A DNA stretch of 64,000 nt, taken from the NCBI RefSeq assembly GCF_017916325.1, contig NC_090158.1:692501-756500 (forward strand), written 5' to 3'. Source of the stretch: Leishmania martiniquensis (taxonomy: Eukaryota > Euglenozoa > Kinetoplastea > Trypanosomatida > Trypanosomatidae). Both the position numbers and the translations under genes were made by a program. This document shows, one piece after another, positions 19,515-30,609 of the stretch (positions are counted from its first letter, which is position 1; each line of letters begins with the position of its first letter). A model generated the notes under the pieces. The model had not been told where the DNA came from, did no database searches, and saw only the letters and a program-made list of their open reading frames with translations.

Positions 19515-20599
19515 GGTACGGTGGCTGCCCTCTTTTGGGGTGTGCGTCGCCCTTGCCGTGCATGTGAGAGGCAAAAAAGGACTGGCTGGGCGACTCTTGG
19601 ACGCTTCCTCGACGGCGAGGCGCACGCTGGCGGCATGACACCGCCGCCCACATATGTAGTCGCGGCATGAGGGCTACACGTTCCGGCTTGTGTAGATGTC
19701 GACAGGCGCGCACGCGACGGGATCGGGGCCCCTGCCAACGGCGAATGGCGGTGCGTCGCGCTCCCCCGCGGCCAGCCTCTGGCGTTGACGCATGGTTCTG
19801 CGTAGGCATCGCGGCTAACCTTTCCCTCTCTGATGTGGGGTTGAGGGCTACAACGAGCTGTATGGCTTTCTCTGCGCCTTTGCGCCAGACCCATCGCAAC
19901 CAGCAGTCATCGTTCTCGGCCACCCAAGCGCCACTCAACGGAGAAGGGGCGGGCGGGCCATGCGCTATCGTCAAAGTTATTCAACCTATGCGCAGCGTTT
20001 CCGCAAGTCTGCAACACAGAGGTCAACCCTCCCCTAGCTGGCGACGTTCAGCGGAGGCCTTGGCGGCGTCGCTCATGACGGGCTAAGAGAGTGCAATGGG
20101 GTCTCTCAACGCCATGAAGGTCTTACCTCCCCCCGTCTCCTACCTCGATTCTTCACATCACCGAGCGTGCGACACGTACGCGTATATGTGGGTGAGCTGA
20201 CCACTAGTCACGCGCGCAGCGGCACCTGCGTACCGACCAGCATTGATGCTTGCGTGCTCCTCTTTGTTCCGTGAAGCGGATGCGCACGGCGGGGTGACGG
20301 GGAGGTGGGGCATCACGTGTGTAATCTGCCGGCGCTGCTCTGTGCTACGCTCTCCTAATGCTCCATGCCTCTCTCCCACTCAGTCGGTGCCCTACTGCTT
20401 CCCTCCCGTATCATCTCTTCTTGCGCGATACCGCTCTTACGAATCTCGCTCATCACCCTCTGCATTCACAGCTCCGCCATCGCACCCCTGACTGCTGCCC
20501 TCTCCCTTCTCCAGTCATCCAGCCGCATCTCTTCACTCGCCGCGCCAAAGGGTCTCCTGTGCAGCCCATAAGAGGGGTTTGTAGCCGCCCCTTGCGAGG
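19515..20599. other. Spacer with mixed-composition 3' UTR block
   Basis: About 19560-20080 lacks C/T runs and is mixed in composition, then pyrimidine-rich sequence from 20350 to 20545 precedes the CSL4 gene. No protein-like frame was seen. Confidence 0.5.
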
Positions 20600-21457
20600 A
20601 TGCCGGTCATCCTGCATACCGGTGCTCACGTTGCACCTGGTGACACCATCTTCACCTCCCCTGCTGCGGTGGCAAGCTCGCAGGATGCCCTCGAAGGCTG
20701 CGCTGCCGAAGAGGCGGAGGTTGTGCCGGGGGAAGGTTGCGTTGTGCAGTACGTGGAGCGATACGTCGCGCCAACGTCACCATCCTTGCTGGCGACTTCG
20801 ACAGTGGTGGAGCGCTCGATCGTAGCCACTCGTCACGGCGTCGCACAGTGGGACGGACGCCTTGTGTCGGTCTTCGCCCTCGCCCCCCGCGCCCTCGCCT
20901 CGGCTGACGGGACGGAGCTTGCGGCAGCGCGCGGTGGAAGCACCTGGGTCAGCTCCGCAGTCTCGTCTTCGCGACACTCTGTGCTCGGGCCGCGGCCAGG
21001 TGACGCAGTGCATGTCCGCATCACTCGACTGAATCGCCTCTTCGCCTTTGGTGAGATCATTGCGGTAAACTGGAGCTGGTGTAGCCATCGCAGCCTCACC
21101 TCCACGGCGGCGGGCGGCGGCAGCAATAGCGGCGTCTTCAAGGGCGTCCTGCGACAGGAGGACATTCGGCCATTTAAGCCCACGAAAGAGCAGCTGCTAC
21201 CGCCTCTGCCGTCGCTGGCCTTCGGGCTGGGCGACGTTGTGCTCGCTGAGGTCATCTCACAGTCTGACGCCCGGCAGTACCAGCTCAGCACCATTGGCGA
21301 GGGCTTCGGCGTGGTAGAAGGTTTCATGACCACTGTCGAGGGGCCATACGGCGGGCATGAGAAGGTGAAGCTCGACCACATACCCGGCCGTCGCGACGCC
21401 ATGATGATTCGGAGGACGGGTGAGGTGGTGCCGAGATGGTGCCCGCTGCTGCCGTAG
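20600..21457 (+). CDS. CSL4: Exosome cap subunit CSL4
   Basis: 285 aa. CSL4 is one of the three S1/KH cap proteins of the RNA exosome, which processes and degrades RNA 3'-5'. N-terminal domain: VAPGDTIF (11-18) and VVPGEGCVVQ (41-50), with HGVAQWDGRLVSV (79-91) matching the CSL4 'TYTRHGYIFSSLAG' strand region. S1 domain about 131-240: RPGDAVHVRITRLNRLFAFGEI, FKGVLRQEDIRPF, LGDVVLAEVISQSDARQYQLST, all aligned with human EXOSC1. The C-terminal zinc-ribbon region (258-281) keeps the RRTGEVVPRW core but lacks paired Cys. Loops at 100-128 and 160-178 are lineage extensions. Other exosome subunits are not in this window. Confidence 0.9.
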   Translation: MPVILHTGAHVAPGDTIFTSPAAVASSQDALEGCAAEEAEVVPGEGCVVQYVERYVAPTSPSLLATSTVVERSIVATRHGVAQWDGRLVSVFALAPRALASADGTELAAARGGSTWVSSAVSSSRHSVLGPRPGDAVHVRITRLNRLFAFGEIIAVNWSWCSHRSLTSTAAGGGSNSGVFKGVLRQEDIRPFKPTKEQLLPPLPSLAFGLGDVVLAEVISQSDARQYQLSTIGEGFGVVEGFMTTVEGPYGGHEKVKLDHIPGRRDAMMIRRTGEVVPRWCPLLP

Positions 21458-23151
21458 GCGGCGCGACAAAACTGACCGTCGCGCGGTGATGCGGACTGCA
21501 TATCTGAGCTTCGGGAAGAACAGCCCCGCTACACTCCCCTCTACACAGAAGCCACCCGCCTCCCCTCTCCCTCAATGCACACCCACCCACCCACACACAC
21601 CCACACAGTTGCCAGCTGACGCACGCCCGCTCTCCATCGCACCTGCTGCTCTTCGAGGCGTCGCTAAGGTACATTGATTTCTACCCCCCGCCCCTCCTCC
21701 GAGGCTCACCCGGGGCAATCGACTCTAATATAAGAAAGTGCATCACACACCCACGCACACATACACAGGTTTACCTTCTCGGGATGGCCTTCAGGCAGAA
21801 AGCTACGCGGTGTCCTTGTTGAGAGTGCCATTGACTAGGGACTGCAGTCTTGCTGATGCGCGCCATCCACACCACGACGCTCACTTCGAGAGGGGAGAGG
21901 AAAGGTTGCCTCCATGAGTGCCTCTTCACCTTCGCCTACGCCGTACCCTTCCCCCTTTCCTCTTTGCGGCAACTGCTATGCTATCGTGAGAGCGTCTCAC
22001 GAATGCCCGCTGCACAAGCGAAAGACTTCAGAGACAAGCGCGGCGCCAATACCAGGGCAGCATGTAGCGGTGTTGGTGGTGGGTGGAGAAGGGAGAAGCC
22101 CTAAAGAGCAGATGTGTACGACCCTTCGTGCCACCGCACGGACTAACGAGATGCCCCCCTTCACTCCTTGCAACACGATCTGTGCCTTTCTCCTCGCATC
22201 CACGATCTCCGCCTGCGTGCGCTTTCCAACTCTGCGCACTCCAAAATACTCCCTGAGTCACTCACTTGCGGGCATTCACAGGCAAATGGTACCGGCCTCC
22301 TTCACCCTCGCCTCTACTCGTTGCTCTTTCCACAGCATGTGCGTTTCATCTACCTTGCACGCTCTCCGAACATGTAACGCTGCTCCGTTCCTCGGGCGCT
22401 AGTCTCGTGCGGGGCGCTGCTGTTGCTGCCTGAGCTCCAGTCCTTCCCGTGCCTCCTCCTCTTCGTCACGTAGGCCGACCCTTTCCCACATAATGTCTTG
22501 TCAGAAGTCGCAACCCTTTGCCCCCTCCCCCTCAACACACACGACTCTCCCATCTCAGCGCATGCTTCATTCCCCTTGGCGCAGCCCCACGCACCCGCTT
22601 CTCGCGAGAGGCGCCCTTACAACCGCCGCTGAAGGCTCGGACTCCATTTTCTCTGCAGGATCGTAATGTGCCTCTCTCTTATTGCCGCTTCCGGCCTCTC
22701 CCCCGTTTTACTGTGTGCCTGCGCGCGTACTGTGACACTCTCCGCCCTCTGCAATCGTGCCCCCCTCCCGCTGCCCGACACAAACACATCTCATGCCTCC
22801 TACCGACCTCAGGGCCTCCTCACCCTGTAAGTGGCTGAGGCACTTTTGTGATAAGCTCGCGTCTCTGCACGGTCTTCAACCGTGACGTGCGTGCCAGTGA
22901 GGCTGCCACGACTCACAGAGAGTGGGAGCCGACAGCTGTGCCTCTCCTCCCGCTCTGCTGCTCCTCGTCCCCTTCAACACCGCGCCCTTTCCCGTCTCCT
23001 CTGATTCCTATCACGCATGCGCGTGTGGCCATCCCCCTCCACACATACTTACCTTCCACTGCTGCCACGGCGAACAGCGCCTGCACAGCCGCAGCCACAG
23101 ACTTTCTCTTCTTCTCCACTCGTTCTGCCATCGCCAGCGCCACCCACAACG

Positions 23152-23187
<36 letters not shown>
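21458..23187. other. Spacer, no gene
   Basis: 3' UTR with CA-rich stretches (21580-21610, 21745-21770), mixed sequence 21850-22150, then C/T-rich tracts 22180-23130 and a TA microsatellite just before the next start. Confidence 0.55.
23154..23182. repeat. TA microsatellite abutting a start codon
   Basis: About fourteen TA units ending five bases before the ATG at 23188. It would lie in the 5' UTR of the four-TM gene. Confidence 0.9.
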
Positions 23188-23188
<1 letters not shown>

Positions 23189-23802
23189 TGACGTCTTACA
23201 GAGAAGACGAGGCGGATCCGTCCTGGCCGGAGAAGCAGACAGAGCCGCCCCTCGGCCACGAGGAGCGGGAGATCCACCTCTATTCGGAGCAGCTTCAAGA
23301 GGAGGACAACACCGTCTTTCCACCTGTGCAGGAGACGCGCACGTTTGTCGCGTATATCCTCGCTTGGATCTCAATGTTGCTTAGCGCTGCGCTGTCTGTT
23401 GTGTGGACCGTCATCAGCGCCAAATTAGGGGAAGCAATGCTGAGCACCGAGGACCCCACCGGCCGTTCTCTCTTCGTTGACATGCTCGTGTTCGCGATCT
23501 TTGCGGCGGCCGTCTACCTGTCGATGACGTTGTTTGTGGCAGTGTTCGTGTGGCGCTTGCCTAGGTGCGGGTGCAAGGTGTTCACCATGTACAGCCCGTC
23601 GATCTTCCCGGCCTTTGTGTGCGTGCTACTTTTACTACTCTCCTCCGCAATGGTCTCTCTCACCGCAATTCTCTCGGCGATGTCGTGGTCAGGCGCGGCA
23701 AAGGCGCCAATGATTGCCGCGTCGGTCATCACAACCTTCTCGACGCTGTTTTTTGCTGGGTTCTTTGTGCTCTGGGCCGTGTACGGGGCGCGGCGTGCGT
23801 AG
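23188..23802 (+). CDS. Four-TM membrane protein, unknown function
   Basis: 204 aa. An acidic cytosolic-type N-terminus of about 50 residues (Glu/Asp/Pro-rich) is followed by four hydrophobic spans at about 53-77, 97-122, 137-165 and 175-198, and a short basic end ARRA. There is a short Cys pair (CGC, 127-129) between spans 2 and 3. No transporter or enzyme motif was recognised. A tetraspan layout with a MARVEL-like topology is possible but not shown. The ATG follows the TA repeat. The same frame stays open to 23017 but has no upstream ATG with better context, and that part is C/T tract and repeat. Confidence 0.7.
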
Positions 23803-24822
23803 AGCTGAGGACACCCCTCCCCCCTCCCCTCATGCATAGCCGCTGCCTATGCCTCGGCCCTGGTACGGTGCAGCATTGACTGGTGCCAGTGCACGCATGT
23901 GCAAACGCAGGAACGACGATTGCGGAGAGGCAGTGCTTTGGCTGCGCCGCCGGCAGCCAAGGAGGCGGTGGAAGCTGTGGGGCCGACACTTTCAAACGCG
24001 CAACAGCTGCACCACTTCATGGTCATAGGCACGTGCTCGCTGCTTCACCTGTTCCGTTGGTGCACACGCGGGCAGTCTTCGCGCCGCTTTTAATTCATAT
24101 AAAAGTTGGCTTCTTCGCCGCCCTTTTTTTTTCGCGCTCGCTCCTCTCTCCCCCCTTTGTGTGATTTTTCTTTCGCGCTTTGCTTTCGCCCGTCATGTTC
24201 GATTCCCTCCTGTCATGTTGGTGCCGTGTGGCGGTACACGTCTCTCCTCGGGCAGTGAAGCTCCGGTGTCCGCCAAGTCACCCCTCCGCCTTCCACTCCC
24301 CTTTTCTCTCGCCCTCTCCACACTTTTCTTCTCCCCCCTCTCCTCCATTTGGACACCAGTCCGGCCGCGGCTGTGGCCACGCACACGTGACGGATTTCTT
24401 TCCATGTCGTTTAGGCCTTTCATTCGCGTCTCCTGTTTGATTTTTCCTCTGCCTGTCTGTCCGTCTGTGTGCGTGCGTGTCTGGAGCTCCGCTCTGCCAG
24501 CTCGTCCGAGTGGAGGAGAGGCAGCGGAGCGCGACGCCGAGGGGTATTCGTTCCACATTTGTTTCCATTCAGTTTGGCACACAACGCTAAACTTTCCTTG
24601 CGAACCAAGCGCTAATTTATCCAGCGAAGAAACATGCGACAGCGCCCGCTCACGTAGCGCCCGCCGTCGTCCAGTCGCGCTCGGGGCCTTTCACCCCCAT
24701 TATGTGATCAAGTGGTTGCGTGTGTGCGACAGTCATCCTGAGCCCCTTCTCCCGAAAAAACCTTACACCTCTACTAAATGAGGCGCGGCATTGTGGAAGA
24801 GGTGCAGGTGAGTGAATATGTC

Positions 24823-24841
24823 TGTGTGTGTGTGTGTGTGT
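24823..24841. repeat. TG microsatellite followed by G-run
   Basis: (TG)9 directly followed by TCGGGGGGGCGGGGCGG, then another G-rich stretch at 24873-24890. Confidence 0.85.
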
Positions 24842-27221
24842 CGGGGGGGCGGGGCGGCACCGGCATCAGGTCGAGGGGAGGGGGGAGGGGCTGCCTGCCT
24901 TCCCCCCCGACACATACACACAGACAAAGGAAGCAAACGAAGAGAAATAAACCCAAGGCACGAAACATTTTCGGCTGTATTGCTGCAGCCCACCTCTCGG
25001 CAACGCTCTCGAGGGGAGGGGGGCGCGAAGAGCAGCACACCCCGCATGGACACCTCGTAGTCTCCTCACGTTTGACTGCTGCTCCCTCTCCCTTTCCCTC
25101 ACCCCCAAGAGCTAACCTTCTCACCTCACAGGTGGTGAGGGGCAACGGGGCATGAGGGTGAAGGGGTGGATGCGCCTGCGTGGATGCTTCCGTGGGCATG
25201 CTCACTTGCGTGTATCTCGTCACGGGCTCAGTCCTGCAGATGCTCGAAGCACCACTCTAGCAGAGGTTGTTTCACCTCTTTTTGCTGTCACTCGCTGGCC
25301 TGCTGCCCAACATTCCCTCTCCACTTCCCATTTCTGCCTTTGCGGCAGGGCCACTGATCGAGGATGACGGCTCATCACCTCACTCACTCAGGTCAATGAG
25401 AGAGTGCCGTCTGCGAGCGCGCAAGCAGTCCAGCGCACCCATGCGTGTGTTTGTGTAAGCGTACATTTGTGTTAGACCGCTTGACAGGGTGCTCATCGTA
25501 CCTTGTTTCGCTCTCATGTCTACTGGTCTCTGTGGTACGCGCACCTTCGGCCGGTGCCAGTGCTCTCGAGAGGTTTACCTGCGGCCGTCATCTGTTGGCA
25601 TATGAGTTGCCCTCCTCTCCGTTTGATTTCGCTCCCCCAACAGGTTCTCAGCCTTGTTCTCTCCTCCCCTCACGTCCCCACTCGGGGGCGTCCCGGGCTA
25701 TTTGCCGCAGAAGCGCACGCCCAGGCGCCTGCCGACTTGGTGCGTTGCCTGGCGCTTCGCACTCACCACCACCTCCACGATGATGGCGTCGACTAATGAG
25801 GTTGTGCAGACGGCACTCCCCGTAGCGGCGACTGCCGGCACTGCGTGAAAGGCGGCTGCAGGCGGCCATCCGGTCGCGCGACTCCCCTAAGAGCATGCTG
25901 TCAGCGCTTCGGTGGCGGTGAACCAGCCGAGGCGTGCGCTTGAGCGTTCTCGCGTACCTGTCGGGGCCTCTTGCGTTGTGCGTGGGGCGAGGCGGCTTGT
26001 CCTCTCTCACCTGTCACTCTGCAAGGCGATCGCGTGTGTGTTTCTCTTCGCGCTGCTTCTCTCAGCCGCGTGCAGCGCTGCTGCCCTCGTTACGACATTT
26101 CCTCAATATGCCGCTCCCTTCTCACAACGCCGTAGACTGAAGCTCGATGAGAAGTGGTGCGCTCTGTTGGCGCGCACGTCTTGCCGCTCTCTGTGTCTCG
26201 TTTGGCTGGTAAGAGGAGACGCTGGTGCCATGCTTCGTGCCGCCAAGACTTTTCTCTTGTGTTGCTGTCGGCATTGCTTGCTGTGACGCCTCTCATTGCC
26301 CCGCTCTCAAGCGCCGCGCAGACACGCGCCTCTGCACAGCCCTTCACACAAGAAGACAGACAGTGATGCCGATGTTTTCTTTCTTTCCGCCACAAATGTG
26401 CAGGCGATTGCGCAGCGTGAATGCCGCGCTCTGCTGTACAGAGCCCCCCTCCGCGGGAGTGTCTCTGCGGGTACACGGCGGTGTATCTCGTCGAGGGCGT
26501 CTCTGTGCTCCGCCTCCGTGCCGCTTCGCTTTCCGTGTTACTGCTTGGGCCTCACTGACTGGCACGCTCTTTCTTATCTCCCCCTGGGCGCGTGCGCAAC
26601 ATAACACGCGCGCATACACGCGTTTCGTTTTCCAATGGATCAGCTCTCCCTCTCTGTCTCTGTCTCTCTTCTCGATGCCGGCTGCCTTTCTCGCGTGATA
26701 TCGCTCAGTCGCTATCACGTGCACGCACACCGTTAGTGCGAACAACACACTCTCTTCTTCGTTGTCGTTTCTACACGCGCAACGCCGCGCCAAACTTTGG
26801 CAGCTGGCGGCATCTCTCCATCGCGTTTCGCCCAACGACTGCGCAGCGCGCGTACCGGTCCTCTTTGTGACACGCGTTCTTCCGACCGCCTCGCTCTGCC
26901 CCTTCTCTATCCCTTTTCATCTACGGCCTCTCCACACCCCCTTCACCCCGCCCGCATCCTTCTGCGTCTTCTCAATCACCACACTTTCCGTCAGCTTCAT
27001 TTGGCTCTCTCCCCACTCTATACACGGCTCGCGTGCGCTAGTGAAGCGGATCTCTACGGCGCTGCCTCACCCGTGCGCTGCGCACCTCCTCGGCCGCTGC
27101 CCGATAGAACCAGCTGAGGGCCGAGAAGAGACGCTTCACCGCCCGCACTTGCACACTCGCACACGTCTGCCCTCCGCTTTCGCTTGCTTTCTCTCTCTCC
27201 TGTCGGCTCCGCCGCCCGTGC

Positions 27222-27223
27222 AG
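27222..27223 (+). promoter_or_regulatory. Candidate trans-splice acceptor AG
   Basis: CAG ending the tract TTTCTCTCTCTCCTGTCGG...CCCGTG about 104 nt before the CFAP53-like ATG. Confidence 0.55.
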
Positions 27224-27326
27224 CCTGGTCGGATACGCTTCGCCTCCATCTTGAGCCTCGAGCGCCTGTCTGGCACTCAGTGCTATTCCCTTCCACAAAT
27301 CAAACAGTGCTCGTGTCGTCGCTTCC

Positions 27327-28799
27327 ATGCCACGGGGTAATATCGGTGCGTTCTCCATCGAGGCGCGCCAGCGGCGCGAGAACTTCATGGAGAGGTTCAA
27401 CGCAGAGCAGGCGGCTCAAGAGCGTCAGAAGCGCACGGTCGAGTGGGAGCTGCGCGGCAACGAGCGGCACAAACATCAAGAAGTGCTGCAGTACATGGAT
27501 GTGATACAGGCCCAACACAATGACACACTCGTCGCGCGTCGCCGCCGCCTAGCGGAGCTGCTGACGCAGGAGAACGAGCTACACATGTCCATGATGACGG
27601 GCCTGCCGGAGACCGACACACAGCGCCGCGAGCGACTCATCCGCAAGGCGCAGGAGCTCCGTGCCAAGCGTGAGGAAGCGAAGCGGGTGGACAACGGTGC
27701 CCGCCATGATCGCCTGTTCCGCGCAAAGATCGACTGTCTGCGCCAAGCGGAAAGCCGGCTGAAGGTGATGCAGGTAGCGGACGCTCGCTATGACCAGATG
27801 GCCGCTGCCGAGGAGCGACGGCGCCAGGAGGCTGCCGAGGCCGAATTCTATGCTCAGCAGTCTGCAGAGGCGCAGCGGGTGGCGACAGAACGAGAGCAGC
27901 GCGATCTCGAAGCCAAGTACCAGCGCACACAGCGCATGATTGGTGACCTCGCGGCGCAGGTAGCGGGCAACCGACACCGGAAAGAGCTGGAGAAGGAGGA
28001 GGCGCGTCGTGACACGGAAGATTTCTACCGGCTGCTGCACGAGGAGCAGGCGCAGGAGGCTCGCAAGCGCCTGCAGCGACTGGAGAAGAACCGCCAGCTC
28101 GCGCAGGAGATGATGGAGGTCAACGAGGAGCTGAAGCGCGCTCGCCAGCAGGACTACGAGCGGCTCAAGAAGGAGGAGAGGGATGCGCTGGATGCGATGC
28201 TTGCAACCCTCACCGCCGAGCAGCAGGAGCAGCGTGCCGAGAAGCAGCGGTGCATGGCCGAGGTGCGGCAACAAATGTTGGAGCAGCGGCAGAAGGCCCG
28301 GCAGAAGGATGACGAACATGCGCTAGACGGGCTTTGGGCTGAGGAGAACGAGAAGCAGTGGCGCAAGCGTGAGGCGCAGTGGGAGGCCGATCAGGCGAAG
28401 CGCGACGCGCTCCTGCGTAGCATTCTCATTGCGCGCCGCCAGCAGATCCTCGACAAGCGCCACAAAGATAGGGAGGACGCGATGCTGCGCAAGCTGGAGG
28501 ACAGAGATTTCCTGGCGTCCTTGTCAAAGGAGCGCGACCTCGACTCGCTGGAGCGCCAGCGGCGCAGAGCTCTGCTAAAGGAGACGCAGCAATACCTCGA
28601 GTGGCAGATCCAGCAGCGCATGGCAGAGAAAGAGGAAGCACGGCTGGCTAAGCGCACTGAGCTAACGGATCAGCAAGCTTTGGAGAAGCAGTACGAGGAG
28701 CGGATTGCACGGGAGATGGCAAGCCTCGAAGCTGCAAAGCCGGCCCGCTACCAAGACGTGCCGCTGCTGCCGAAGAAGTCGCGCAATCAAATCTTTTAG
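27327..28799 (+). CDS. CFAP53: CFAP53-like coiled-coil flagellar protein (TPH domain)
   Basis: 490 aa, almost entirely charged coiled coil (Glu/Arg/Lys/Gln/Ala) from residue 10 to 475. The opening (RQKRTVEWELRGNERHKHQ, then RRRRLAELLTQENELHMSMM at 71-90 and ETDTQRRERLIRKAQELR) follows the order and content of CFAP53/CCDC11 ('RRNKLRELLALEENEY', then 'EEKKDRMRDKTKLLK'). The length matches too (human 514 aa). CFAP53 is a microtubule inner/axoneme-associated protein needed for motile cilia. The rest fits a trichohyalin-plectin-homology domain. Other TPH proteins (MNS1, CFAP45) are alternatives; the N-terminal match favours CFAP53. The long minus-strand frame opposite this gene is a codon-bias shadow. 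Confidence 0.8.
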   Translation: MPRGNIGAFSIEARQRRENFMERFNAEQAAQERQKRTVEWELRGNERHKHQEVLQYMDVIQAQHNDTLVARRRRLAELLTQENELHMSMMTGLPETDTQRRERLIRKAQELRAKREEAKRVDNGARHDRLFRAKIDCLRQAESRLKVMQVADARYDQMAAAEERRRQEAAEAEFYAQQSAEAQRVATEREQRDLEAKYQRTQRMIGDLAAQVAGNRHRKELEKEEARRDTEDFYRLLHEEQAQEARKRLQRLEKNRQLAQEMMEVNEELKRARQQDYERLKKEERDALDAMLATLTAEQQEQRAEKQRCMAEVRQQMLEQRQKARQKDDEHALDGLWAEENEKQWRKREAQWEADQAKRDALLRSILIARRQQILDKRHKDREDAMLRKLEDRDFLASLSKERDLDSLERQRRRALLKETQQYLEWQIQQRMAEKEEARLAKRTELTDQQALEKQYEERIAREMASLEAAKPARYQDVPLLPKKSRNQIF

Positions 28800-30609
28800 A
28801 TGCACATCACCACCACGCTGATGCTGCGCGCGCTGGCTTTCGCCTCTCCGAGCGCCGAAGAGAGGGAGGACATGCACGAGGAAAGGGCAGGGGAGAGGGA
28901 GTGGGTGTGGTGCCAGGGGCGCGACCCGCCTCTGCCGGATCGCAGCGCGGTATCCGCCTGCCGCTTGGGAGTCATCCCTCTCCTCTGCGTTCTCTCCCGT
29001 CGGGTCAGCCCGGCGCTGTTTTTCCGTTCTGCCCTCCCTCTCCCCTTTGCCCTCAGCTTTCCGTGACCGACGCCTTCGCTCATCTCTGACTTCCTCGCGC
29101 ACCCGCACCCCTGCACACGCATACGATTCGCCCTCCCCCAAACAGCTCTGCTTTGCCCCCCCTCCCCCCTCTCCGGTCTCTTTCCCTTCATTCCCATCAA
29201 CTTCTCAGCGCGCCTACTGTTTTCGCTGCGAATGGCTTGGCGCCATGCCACCACCGCACACGTGGGGATACAGCTGACTCCACTGTCGCCTCTGTGAAAG
29301 ACCGCATTTGTGCTGATGTGGGTAGGCGGGGGCGCTGTCTTCCCGATACGGTGGAGTGGCCACGCGAGCCAATTCGACGGCCGACCAGGTGGGCGCATGA
29401 TGTGCCATAGCTCACACGCAAAATTTTCTGTCGCCCGCGCGTGGAGTGTGCCCTCTCTATTTCGTTGCTATTTGCCGTCCTTCTTTCTCTGCCACAAGTA
29501 TGTGTGCACAGGCGCCGCACGGTGATGCTGACTGCCACCGAGTGAGGAGTAGTGGCGGCTCGATTTGGTTCCTGTGGGCTTCTTTCCAGCTCGCTGTTTT
29601 TTTCTCCGGCGCATTCAGAGTCATCGCGCAGTTAACTGCCCGGGGGACGGGCACAAAGCAGCAGCATCCGTGAAGGTGCAGAGGGCTATGCGCCCGCGGC
29701 GGCGCGGTTGTTGAGCCCATACTTGACAGTGATGCAGGTACTCATGTAGACTATTACTTGCTCCCTTTTCGTCTCGCTTTTTTTTTCGTATGTGCTTCTC
29801 TCTCCTGCCGTATTCTCGGCGTCCGTGCATGCGCACGCGCGTCTCCTGTTGCGCGATGAAGGGTGCCGAACCGGCTAAGGTGTCGGCTCCGCAGGAGGAG
29901 CACTTTCCGAAGCGAGCAGACATGAAGAAGTTTCCCTTCGCCTCTCCTCTTCAGCACACACACACACACAGGCAGGGAGGCCAAAGCGCGTCATCTCTGG
30001 ACCCCTTCCGCCCCCTTTTATCCTTTCCGCCTTCAGAGGACTTTACGCTGAGGTGAGGAGCAGAAAAGGGGGGGGCGCCGCGCTGGAGGGGAAAAGGCGA
30101 ACGCTATTCTCGTCTCCCATACAGTATGACATACCAACGCCTCCAGCGATAACCGGTGCCGCTACGCCTCCTTCGCTCGTGACACCAGTACTGTGAGCTC
30201 TGTCGCTTCCTGTCTTTCGCGCTCGTTTTGTCTTGATGGGTGCGCAAGTGCGCATCCTTCAACCACCGACTCTTTCCTCTCGCTCACGCACATGCCCCTC
30301 ATCCTTTCTCTGCTTACATGCACGCGATGAAGGACCCCCAAAAGCAGCTGCAGGTAGCCCCCTCTCCTCTCCTCACCTCCTGTTCCCCTACCGTCCTCAC
30401 TTCCACGCTCTTCTAGCAACAGCCTCTGACGCCACAGCAAGACGCGCAGGCATACGCTTATCGCTCGCGCCCACCGCTGACTGGATATTTTATCAGACCA
30501 ATAGCTCATACAGGGCCCCATCTTCCATTTCGTGATTTACCGCCCTCAGGTACTCTTTGCCAACGCAGGCGCACGCACAAGCGCATATACTTTCACACAC
30601 GTCTGCCCC
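28800..30609. other. Spacer, no gene
   Basis: 3' UTR (28800-28970), C/T tracts (29030-29210), a mixed block (29230-29420) and a final tract 30355-30416. A 66-codon frame at 29856 runs into a CA repeat and is not accepted. Confidence 0.5.
30415..30416 (+). promoter_or_regulatory. Candidate trans-splice acceptor AG
   Basis: Textbook arrangement: about 55 nt of nearly pure C/T ending GCTCTTCTAG, 193 nt before the ATG at 30610. Confidence 0.65.

Larger units (their letters stand above)
23803..27326. other. Longest spacer (3.5 kb), no gene supported
   Basis: Contains mixed 3' UTR sequence (23830-24060), a T-rich run at 24122-24131, TG microsatellite, further mixed sequence (25680-25930) and dense C/T tracts (26540-27220). 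Open frames such as 25912-26286 begin at GTG and have C/T-run composition, so none is accepted. A fast-evolving short gene cannot be excluded. Confidence 0.5.

Noticed and set aside
24122..24131. T-run that could be a Pol III terminator
   Set aside because: No tRNA-like A/B boxes or cloverleaf were seen upstream on either strand.
25912..26286. Frame in the longest spacer with a hydrophobic, signal-like stretch
   Set aside because: Begins at GTG, and the hydrophobic residues come from C/T/G simple sequence.
27579..28319. Long minus-strand open frame (246 codons, Leu-rich) opposite the CFAP53-like gene
   Set aside because: Its Leu-rich text is the antisense image of Glu/Gln/Lys codons in the coiled coil; no motif, and the + strand gene is convincing.
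29856..30056. 66-codon frame beginning MKGAEPAKVSAPQEEH
   Set aside because: Runs straight into a CA repeat coding His/Thr and lacks conservation evidence.
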